From NCBI RefSeq assembly GCF_000766795.1, contig NZ_JPDS01000001.1, forward strand, positions 563,001 to 627,000: a stretch of DNA of 64,000 nt. The letters run 5' to 3'. Positions 9,384-16,714 of this stretch are shown piece by piece; positions within the stretch are counted from its first letter, which is position 1, and the number at the start of each line of letters is the position of its first letter. Origin of the DNA: Polaribacter sp. Hel1_85 (GTDB lineage: Bacteria > Bacteroidota > Bacteroidia > Flavobacteriales > Flavobacteriaceae). A program made the translations under genes and the position numbers. A model generated the notes under the pieces. The model did no database searches and had not been told where the DNA came from. It saw only the letters and a program-made list of their open reading frames with translations.

Positions 9384-10424
9384 ATGACAAAAGATAAAAA
9401 AATATTAACTGCACGTTTTTCTAAAATATTAATTGAAACTATGTTTCAAGTTAAACCTGGAGAAACAGTAGCGATAACAGCAGACACAGGCTCTGATAGA
9501 GAAATAATAGATGCCATGGCAAATGCAGCAGCAGCAGCAGCAGGTATACCTTTAGTAATGTGGATGCCAAAAGCAGAACAAAGCGGACAAGCAGGAATGA
9601 AAGATTGGCCATCTGAAGCGTTAACTGCTGCACTATGCAAGGTAGATGTTTGGATTGAAGCACAATCTACCGTAATTTTATATTCAGATATTTGGGAAAC
9701 CGCCTTTAAAGAAAATAATAAATTACGTTATTTGATTATTGCAGATTCAAGTATTGAATCTTTAGATAGAATGTTTACTGGTTTTGATATCCAATTACTT
9801 AAATCTCTTTTAAGTAAAGTTAGAGACATGGCAATGGCTTGTAAAAAGGTTCATATTACTAGTAATAATGGTACAAATGTATCTTACGATATAGATCTTA
9901 ATTATGCATTCGATATTGATGACGGCGATTTTTCTATGCCAAAGTTTGGTACAGCTCCTGGATTTATAAATATAGTTCCTAAATTAGGCAGTATGAATGG
10001 GACTATCGCTTTTGACATATTGGAAGGAGCTCCAAGAGATGGCCAAATACAGTTTACCATGAAAAATGGTTCGATTATAGATGTAAATGGAGAAAATGGA
10101 GTAGAAGATTTTAAATCATATTTGGCATCATTTAAAGACGAAAACATGTATAAAATATCTCATAATATGTTTGGCTTAAATCCAGGAATAAAAGCCTTAA
10201 CAGGCGAACTTTGTGAAGACGAACGTATTTGGGGTGGAGTAGACTTTGGGTTTGGTCACACTAGTGCAATGGATATGCCACCTTATGGTCAAGAAGCAAA
10301 ATCGCATTTTGATGGGGTAGTTACAAATGTTTCTATATTTTTAGACGACATTCAAATTTTTGACAATGGTATAGTTTGTCATCCAGATTTAGTACCATTG
10401 GTCAATAACTTATTAACTAATTAA
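9384..10424 (+). CDS. M29-like metalloenzyme (aminopeptidase T / NicX dioxygenase fold)
   Basis: 346-residue cytoplasmic protein of the superfamily that joins M29 aminopeptidases with the ring-cleaving 2,5-dihydroxypyridine dioxygenase NicX. C-terminal candidate metal ligands are H292 (GFGH) and H308/D310 (HFD), the His-x-Asp pair shared by both families, plus an acidic segment ILEGAPRDG in the middle. The length matches NicX (about 350) better than M29 peptidases (about 400-410). The next gene, one base away, is an NCS1 nucleobase-type permease, which favours a role on a nitrogen heterocycle over peptide hydrolysis. A (GCA)n run near 9525-9543 encodes a poly-Ala helix. Superfamily confident; reaction uncertain. 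Confidence 0.75.
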   Translation: MTKDKKILTARFSKILIETMFQVKPGETVAITADTGSDREIIDAMANAAAAAAGIPLVMWMPKAEQSGQAGMKDWPSEALTAALCKVDVWIEAQSTVILYSDIWETAFKENNKLRYLIIADSSIESLDRMFTGFDIQLLKSLLSKVRDMAMACKKVHITSNNGTNVSYDIDLNYAFDIDDGDFSMPKFGTAPGFINIVPKLGSMNGTIAFDILEGAPRDGQIQFTMKNGSIIDVNGENGVEDFKSYLASFKDENMYKISHNMFGLNPGIKALTGELCEDERIWGGVDFGFGHTSAMDMPPYGQEAKSHFDGVVTNVSIFLDDIQIFDNGIVCHPDLVPLVNNLLTN

Positions 10425-10425
10425 A

Positions 10426-11682
10426 ATGGCAGAAGACCAAAATCAATACACAACCACAAAAGTGCAACCAAAAGACTTTGTGTCTGGTTGGGTTGTTGGT
10501 TTCATTATTGCGAGTACAGGATTATCAGTTTCTACACTATTTTTAGGTTCAGAAATTGCACTCAATCTAGGTCTTAATCAAGCGCTTATAGCATTTGGTA
10601 TTTCCACATTTGTTTTAACTATAATGTGTATGGCAACCACATTAATTGGTAATCGATCTCGGTTATCAACTTACATGATATTACATTTTAGTTTTGGAGA
10701 ATATGGAGCTAAAATTGTCAATTTTATTTTCGGTGTTACATTAATTGGTTGGTTTGCTGTAGCTATAGAGTTATTAGCAATTGCCATATATGATACTTCA
10801 ATAAGTACTTTTGATGTTGTTGTATCAAAGGAGCTTATCATTATTGTAACCAGTCTATTTATAACCATTACAACAGTTTATGGCTTACGCAGTATTGAAA
10901 AGCTTGCCAATTTCTCTATTCCAATTTTAACGGCGTTTTTAGGGTATGTCTTTTATCGCTCTGTAGCAGATTTAGAAAGTCTATCGCAACTTTTCGACTA
11001 TGTTCCAAAAAAAAATTCAATGACACTTTTTGAAGCAACATCAATTTTAATAGGTGCTGCGGTTTTATTTCCTGTGTTAATGGCAGATTTTTCTAGATTT
11101 GTAAAAACAGATAAACAAAGTTTATTTTCAGTATTGGGTTTAACCATTGGTACACCTTTGGCCTATATGCTTAGTGCTGTACCATCTATTCAAACTGGTG
11201 AAGTTGATATTATTAAAATAATGGAGCAGTACAATTTGGTAATTCCTGCTTTTTTATTATTGTTTATAGCGACTTGGAGCACAAATGCTACCAATTTATA
11301 TTCAGCAAGCTTAACGTTTAGTACAATCAACAAAAGCTGGACCTTCAAAAAGGTTGCTATTGCGTCTAGTATATTCGGTACAATATTGGCATTATTAGGG
11401 TTTGCTACCTATCTATTTGATTTTCTAGAATTCCTAGGAATATTAGCACCATCAATTTCTTCAATATATTTTCTTCATTTCTTTTTCATTAAAAAGCAAA
11501 TCTATAACCTACAGGATATAAACAAATGGGAATCTTCAGCTTTGATTAGTTGGGTCTTAAGTTCAATTATTACGCTATTTACGTATTTAGAAGTTTTTCA
11601 ATTAACGCATGCGTATTTTATAGATTCATTTCTTCTTGGTGGATTAATCTATGTTCTTTTAGAAAGGAAGCGAATTTTCTAA
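10426..11682 (+). CDS. NCS1-family cytosine/purine/hydantoin-type permease
   Basis: 418-residue inner-membrane protein with about 12 helices, resembling CodB-type NCS1 transporters that import nucleobases, hydantoins or related compounds with Na+ or H+. The first helix SGWVVGFIIASTGLSVST and the later segment LFIATWSTNATNLYSASL match the family pattern (TNxxNxYSA-type motif in helix 8). It begins one base after the stop of the M29/NicX-like gene, so the two form an operon. The substrate cannot be read from sequence; the pairing suggests import and ring processing of one compound. Confidence 0.85.
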   Translation: MAEDQNQYTTTKVQPKDFVSGWVVGFIIASTGLSVSTLFLGSEIALNLGLNQALIAFGISTFVLTIMCMATTLIGNRSRLSTYMILHFSFGEYGAKIVNFIFGVTLIGWFAVAIELLAIAIYDTSISTFDVVVSKELIIIVTSLFITITTVYGLRSIEKLANFSIPILTAFLGYVFYRSVADLESLSQLFDYVPKKNSMTLFEATSILIGAAVLFPVLMADFSRFVKTDKQSLFSVLGLTIGTPLAYMLSAVPSIQTGEVDIIKIMEQYNLVIPAFLLLFIATWSTNATNLYSASLTFSTINKSWTFKKVAIASSIFGTILALLGFATYLFDFLEFLGILAPSISSIYFLHFFFIKKQIYNLQDINKWESSALISWVLSSIITLFTYLEVFQLTHAYFIDSFLLGGLIYVLLERKRIF

Positions 11683-12577
11683 TCTACTATTATGTATATA
11701 AAACTTCATTATTTAGCTCGGTCTCATAAAATTTTGGTCAAAACAATAGAAGAAATGAGCGTACATATTTTATGCTATACAAATGCAATTATCCTGAGGA
11801 TGATTGTCTTTGGATACAATACTTTACTAAAAGTCTGCTTCAAATCGTATTTATCTAAAAATGTACTTTAGGTACATTTTCTTAACGCTAAATAGTCTAA
11901 AATATAGCGTAACTAACTGTAATTGTTCACAAAATTGTATGCAGTCATGATTTTTTTGTTTAGTTCATGCGTTTTTATTGTTTTAAGTATTCATGAATCT
12001 CCTAAAGTCGATTTCTTTTGTTTCAAGAAAAAAAGATATACTCAAAACTCAAGAAGTTTAAATCTTCAAATTCTATTTTACATAATATTGGTAGTTACAA
12101 TTAAAAAAGCTTAAATAGTAACGAGAATAGAATAAGTGCTTAGAATTTTATTTTTCTTAAAATTTAAGATCTTGTGGCAAGCTTACGAGAATCGTCTAAA
12201 ATTTTTTATTACGTATTTTATCGAATACGCGATTTTTAATAAGAGCAAAAAGGCTAGCTTTTATTTTGGCGCCCGCCCGAACGTCCCTTTTTTGTACGGG
12301 CAAGTTGGCAAGCGTTGGAATACAATATTACCCACATATAAATCGTTACAAAGACATTTTATATAATGTCATATTATAATTACTAAAAAGTATTATAATG
12401 TTCTGCGTTATGTTACTTTGCTTGGGTAAAAGCGAAGTTATCTCCTCAAATTTCTTTAATTTTTTTCTTCTCAAATTTTTCTCTACGGATGTTAATGGAA
12501 CACGCTTTTTACGAAACGACGATAGTAGAGAAGTGGAATGTGTGTGGAATGGATTATTATTATAGTATAAATAATTG
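11683..12577. other. Long intergenic region built from repeat copy 2
   Basis: About 900 bases without a convincing gene. Two short frames (11923-12114 and 12136-12366) lie inside repeat blocks, lack domain signals, and are judged spurious. A hairpin at about 11860-11879 (AATGTAC / GTACATT) could terminate the permease transcript. Confidence 0.6.
11723..12545 (+). repeat. Modular intergenic repeat, copy 2 (blocks A, B, C, D, F)
   Basis: Block A (11723-11772, AAAATTTTGGTC) and block B (11894-12038, AAAATATAGCGTAAC and TTTCTTTTGTTTCAAGA) match 14704-14930. Block C (12136-12193, GCTTAGAATTTTA) matches 15771-15825. Blocks D (12218-12271) and F (12393-12545) match copy 1. Block E is missing, and the gene pair found between B and C in copy 3 is absent here. 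Confidence 0.75.
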
Positions 12578-12585
12578 TAACTTTG
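12578..12585 (+). promoter_or_regulatory. Bacteroidota -7 promoter box for the T9SS surface gene
   Basis: TAACTTTG fits the TAnnTTTG consensus. It ends 18 bases before the ATG at 12604 and overlaps an upstream in-frame TTG at 12583, so translation should start at 12604. No clear -33 TTTG was seen. Confidence 0.6.
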
Positions 12586-12603
12586 ATTATAAATATTAAA
12601 ATT

Positions 12604-14639
12604 ATGATTAGAACCTGTTTATTAGTTTTTTTGATTGTTTGTATAACTTCAAACGCTTACAGTCAAGAAATTAATTTGAATATATATAATCCTTCTCCTG
12701 AACAAATTGTTGGTGAGAGTATGTATGTGCAGCTAGCAATCAATGCTACTTATGAAATTTCAATAGTAGAGGCTGTTATAGATGGTAATGTAACTCAGCT
12801 TAATCCAGTAGAAGGAAGTAATACTTTTGATGGTACTATCAGTCTTTCAAGTATTCCTCAAGGAATTCATATTTTGCAGATAAATGTCACAGATGTTTTA
12901 GATAATACAACTTCAGAAAATAGAACTTTTTTTTTGATACAAAACCTGAGGTAAATGTTCTATTACCATTGAATCATAGTGTTGCTAGACCAGAAATAGC
13001 AATTGAATTTGATGGAATGGATATTGAAGGAGATCTTCCAGTTATGTTATCATATAGTGTTAAAGTAGTTGATGAGAATGGAGCAGTTTATACTTTAATG
13101 GATTCTGATACATTGATTACAGGTGATTTTGACCTTACAGATTACATGAACACTAAGGTAACATTACTTCTCGAGGTTACCGATATTAGAAACCAAACAA
13201 CATCTGTTAGAAGACAAGTTTATGTTGATCCAAGCGAACCTCTAGTTCAAGAATACTCCGTTCAAAATGAGATAATGGATTTTGATGGTAACAACATACT
13301 TTACACTAATAGAGAATATGCTTGGAGTCCCCTGTATCAGAGTTACTTGTATGAGATTGAATCAGTTTCAAAAACTGAAATAAGTACAGGGCAAGTAATG
13401 GATATTTCATTCACTACTGATACTCCTTTATTGAATTATAATGAATCTTTTAAATTATTAGATCAAGGCATTTATATACTTGGAGCGGATTCTGAAAATC
13501 TTAATGGTAGACGCAGTTTTATTTGGAATCCCAATACCAATATTACTACAGAAATAGGATTTACGGGTATTGATGTATATGATGATGAAAATCATATAGT
13601 ACAAGTACATGATAACTCTGTTATTGGAGATGATTTATTGTTTAGTTTGTACGTTTGTGAATACACCGAAATATCTCCTGGTACATTTTTACAAGAATGT
13701 CAACCTCATTATTTTATTCAAAAAATATCAAATCCTTCTAGTATTAATTTATTGGATGGTTTTCATGGAGGAGAGAATTATGATAGTATTGAAAAAATAT
13801 TCACTAACGGTGGTATACTATATTACAATAACGATGGAAATATCATTTTACTAAACAATGAAGTTGCAGAAAATATTACCACTGATGGTATTTCAGGCGA
13901 AATTAGAAATCGATTTGTAGCTTCTGATGGTAATTTATATGTTTATGTTAAAGAAATGGAACTACAAGACAATTATGCTATTGTTTTATATGATGGAGTA
14001 GAACAAATTGTACTTAGAGAAGCTGGTTCCCAATTTCTTTGGCCTGATGATTTTAAAATCAATAATGGTTATATCACTTACAGAAAAGAAGGTAATTTAG
14101 GTCAAGAATTAATAATGTTAAGAAAGCCTACAGGCGATATAGTTACAGTGGCTCCTTTTGGTACTGATAGCAGAATTGAAGAATTAAATGAAGAAGGAGA
14201 AGTTATCTTTATTAATAATAACAAACGATATTTATATACTCAAGAAGATGGTATCTTTCAAATATCAAATAATACCTTAGGTAGCCCTTATTATTTTAAC
14301 AATACATGGTATATCTCTATGGGAAATACTCTTTTTTCCATTGATACAACATCCCCTCTTTCCATAGAAGATCAGGAACTAACTCAACAAGAACAAGTAA
14401 TTATTTACCCAAACCCTGCATTTGAAGAGATTAATGTCAAGTTAAATTATAAATTAGCAAATGAAAAATTACAGTTTGCCATTTTTAATATAATGGGGCA
14501 AGAAGTATTAAATGGAGATATATCCGCACAAAGTAATAATTCAAGAAAAATAGATATTACAAATCTAAAATCAGGAATCTATTTTTTAAATATTTTGCAT
14601 TTAGGAAATAGTATAACACGAAAGATAATTAAGGAATAA
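12604..14639 (+). pseudogene. T9SS-secreted surface protein, split by a poly-T frameshift
   Basis: Two adjacent frames form one gene. The first (12604-12954) has a signal peptide (about 1-20, ending NAYSQ) and an Ig-like domain. The second resumes in another frame and continues from DTKPEVNVLLPLNHS to 14639, through a beta-propeller-like middle, to a C-terminal T9SS type A sorting domain (IYPNPAFEEINV, GIYFLNI). The switch occurs at a run of nine T (12927-12935): one extra T would join them into about 678 residues. As given, translation stops at 12952-12954 and the sorting domain is lost, so no anchored product forms. Homopolymer length suggests slipped-strand phase variation or a sequencing error. 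Flanked on both sides by modular repeats. Confidence 0.8.
12927..12935 (+). repeat. Homopolymer T9 tract at the frameshift
   Basis: Nine consecutive T inside the coding region of the surface protein; the open full-length frame requires ten (or seven). This is the likely slippage site. Confidence 0.7.
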
Positions 14640-14955
14640 TGTTTTATACTATGTAAAATAGAGTCAGTACGTTTTTACTCATAAATAGTGTTGGCAAAAT
14701 GACCTCATAGAATTTTGGTAAAACAATAGGAGAGAGGAGCGTAATATTTTAGGGGTTTAGTTATTATTATTATTATTATTAATGGTTTTTAAGTGTTTTA
14801 AAGCATTTTTTACAGAAATCTTGGTTCGTCTACAATCTTTCCTAAAATATAGCGTAACGAACCGTAATTGTTTCCAAAATTATATGTAGTCTTGAATTTT
14901 TGTTTCTTTTGTTTCAAGACAAAAGATATTAAGTTTAAAATGTATCTTGTTATCT
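14640..14955. other. Intergenic region with repeat blocks A and B of copy 3
   Basis: About 316 bases, no gene. Contains block A (14704-14751), a TTA microsatellite (14761-14782) and block B (14841-14930). No promoter matching TAnnTTTG was found for the downstream pair. Confidence 0.6.
14761..14782. repeat. TTA microsatellite
   Basis: About seven tandem TTA units between repeat blocks A and B; absent at the corresponding place in copy 2. Confidence 0.8.
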
Positions 14956-15375
14956 ATGAATACTCTCAATGAAAACGCATTAAATTTCATGAAATCAGAG
15001 CTTAATAAAGCTCAAATAGAACTATCACAAAAGGAAAGTAGGAAAGAAGCAGTAGACTTTATTATCAAGGTTAATAATGGTAATTCTTATCAATTATTCT
15101 TTAAATTTATTGATGCTGTTGCAGAAAAATCTATTAAAATCTCAAAGCAAGATTTAGGAGAATTAAATGAAAATCTATTAATTAGTTTAGTTCTTTTAAT
15201 TGAGAGCGAAGCGAAAGTTTTATATCTCATTCCATCAATAGTATTTTTAAATCCAAACTCAATATTTAAAAGTAATGACGTAATGTTAGCGCATTTATCT
15301 AATTGGGAAATTAGCGTTTTTACAAATGCAATTCCAGAATTAAGCAAATATGCTTTAGAGAATGTAAAACTTTAG
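14956..15375 (+). CDS. Uncharacterised 139-residue protein of a two-gene cassette
   Basis: The ATG at 14956 (MNTLNENALNF) is preferred over the in-frame TTG nine bases upstream. No signal peptide or membrane helix. An N-terminal amphipathic helix is followed by a segment with alternating hydrophobics (VDFIIKVNNG, YQLFFKFID) and the segment EAKVLYLIPSIVFLNPNSIF, then SNWEISVFTNAIPELSKYAL. The pattern of short strands with Asp and Lys is reminiscent of small PD-(D/E)xK-like proteins, but the catalytic set is not clear and this is only a weak resemblance. Its stop is two bases before the phosphatase-like gene, so the two are co-transcribed. Located inside repeat copy 3. Confidence 0.65.
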   Translation: MNTLNENALNFMKSELNKAQIELSQKESRKEAVDFIIKVNNGNSYQLFFKFIDAVAEKSIKISKQDLGELNENLLISLVLLIESEAKVLYLIPSIVFLNPNSIFKSNDVMLAHLSNWEISVFTNAIPELSKYALENVKL

Positions 15376-15377
15376 TT

Positions 15378-15707
15378 ATGAAAAGTATACTATTTGTTTG
15401 TTCAGCTAATAAAGACCGTTCAAAAACTGCCGAAGATTATTTTAGTAAGCATTATCCAAGTTTATCTTTTGATTCTGCTGGAACTAACAAAAAGACTTGT
15501 AATAAGCTTGGAACAAACTACATGAGCGAAGAACAATTAGATTTAGCTGATAATGTGTTTGTAATGGAAAACAAGCATTTAAAAGCTATTAAAGAAGCTT
15601 TTGGTAATACTTATTATAATAAAATAACTGTGTTGAACATTAATGATATCTATAAATATGGTTCTAAAGAATTGATTGAAATTCTAAAAACTAAAATTAT
15701 TATGTAA
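15378..15707 (+). CDS. Low-molecular-weight protein tyrosine phosphatase-like protein
   Basis: 109-residue cytoplasmic protein resembling the short predicted phosphatases of COG4551. The phosphate-binding loop is CSANKDRS (Cys8, Arg14; C-x5-R followed by Ser), directly after strand ILFV as in LMW-PTPs; VFVMENKHLKAI and the Asp in VLNINDIYKYG (candidate general acid) fit the same family. It would dephosphorylate phosphotyrosine or a related phosphoester, substrate unknown. No Wzc-type kinase is nearby. It forms an operon with the preceding 139-residue gene, 2 bp apart, inside a repeat copy; the other copy lacks the pair. Confidence 0.75.
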   Translation: MKSILFVCSANKDRSKTAEDYFSKHYPSLSFDSAGTNKKTCNKLGTNYMSEEQLDLADNVFVMENKHLKAIKEAFGNTYYNKITVLNINDIYKYGSKELIEILKTKIIM

Positions 15708-16240
15708 AATAGGATTTCTAATAGAAACGGAATTAAAACATTAATAGGAGTTATAAATATAACAAGCGCTTAGAATTTTACTTTTTTAAAATTTAAGCTC
15801 TTGTGGTAATCCACGAGAATCTAGTAAAAAAAATTATAACGAACATTTCCTCGAAAACGAGAATTTCAATAATAGTTAAAAGCTAGCTTTTTTTTGGCGC
15901 TGGCAATGCGGTTGGAAATTGTGTTTAAAATAAATTGCCATAGCAATTTGATTATAAAAAGCAATCGAGCGCAATTGCAGTGGCAATTTTACATAACGAC
16001 TAATTATAATACAAATTTGTAAACGTGATGTTTCTCGTGAATCGCGTATTTAAAAAAACTTGAACAATAGTTCAGAATATTAAAATTATACGAGAAGTAT
16101 ATTACTAATGTTTAATGACCCAAGTTCAAAGGTTTCTAATGGAAACAATACTTTCTGGGATATTTTACATAATATCATTATAACTATCAAATGGGCGTAT
16201 TTGTATTATAATTTATATTATGTTAAATAGAGTTTTTAAG
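15708..16240. other. Intergenic region filled by repeat blocks C, D and E
   Basis: About 530 bases without a gene; composition and content are those of repeat copy 3. Confidence 0.6.
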
Positions 16241-16245
16241 AGCAT

Positions 16246-16283
16246 AAAAAAAACCACACCCTTTTGTATAGTATGTGGTTTTT
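16246..16283 (-). terminator. Terminator for the EF-G-like operon
   Basis: Stem AAAAACCACA / TGTGGTTTTT (16249-16258 and 16274-16283) with T-rich flanks on both strands, 23 bases past the stop of the coiled-coil gene. Confidence 0.8.
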
Positions 16284-16305
16284 ATAGAAATCATTAAAAT
16301 AAAAC

Positions 16306-16689
16306 TTATTCCAACCAATTTAAGAAAAAAGTCATCATTTCTTCTTTGAGTTCATAATGCATTTTTATATAAGTTCTCATATCATCCATTAACGGGTTTT
16401 GTGCTGTTTGATATTTTAATTCATTGGCTTCATTAGCATACAAATTATTTAAGATGTTCATTTTATTTTTGCAGCGATGCTTTAATTTAGAGATTACATC
16501 CTTTTCAATTAGAATCCTATTCTGAAACTGCTCTATTTTCATAGAAGCATTTTTGTCATACTCTCTTGCAGCAATTTCTTCTAATTTATCTTGAAACGTA
16601 TCCATTTCATCAAAATGAAAACGCAACTCTCTTCTCCAGGTTTCTAAATTAAATTTTAGATCGCTTAAATGTGATACTTTGGTTTGCAT
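16306..16689 (-). CDS. Coiled-coil protein partnered with an EF-G paralogue
   Basis: 127-residue, almost entirely helical protein, charged and Glu/Lys-rich with heptad-like spacing through most of its length; no membrane segment or known domain. It begins with MQTKVSHLSDLKF and ends NWLE. It starts 25 bp after the EF-G-like gene and is followed by a terminator, so the two form a unit. A structural resemblance to small helical stress or ribosome-associated proteins is possible but unproven. The function is unknown; linkage suggests it works with the GTPase. Confidence 0.65.
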   Translation of the reverse strand: MQTKVSHLSDLKFNLETWRRELRFHFDEMDTFQDKLEEIAAREYDKNASMKIEQFQNRILIEKDVISKLKHRCKNKMNILNNLYANEANELKYQTAQNPLMDDMRTYIKMHYELKEEMMTFFLNWLE

Positions 16690-16714
16690 ATTATTAATTT
16701 TTTAGATTAAACTT

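Larger units (their letters stand above)
14704..16195 (+). repeat. Modular intergenic repeat, copy 3 (A, B, gene pair, C, D, E)
   Basis: Blocks A and B (14704-14930) match copy 2, then two genes (14956-15707) follow, then block C (15771-15825), D (15878-16015) and E (16111-16195), matching copies 1 and 2. Block F is missing. Hairpins at 15850-15861 and 15932-15949 occupy the positions of different-sequence hairpins in copy 1. Confidence 0.7.

Noticed and set aside
11923..12366. Two short frames (63 and 76 codons)
   Set aside because: They lie inside repeat blocks, have no domain signals or convincing starts, and vary at the matching place in other copies.
5100..16195. Insertion sequence or group II intron
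   Set aside because: No transposase or reverse transcriptase frame, no clean terminal inverted repeats or target duplications were seen in or near the repeats.
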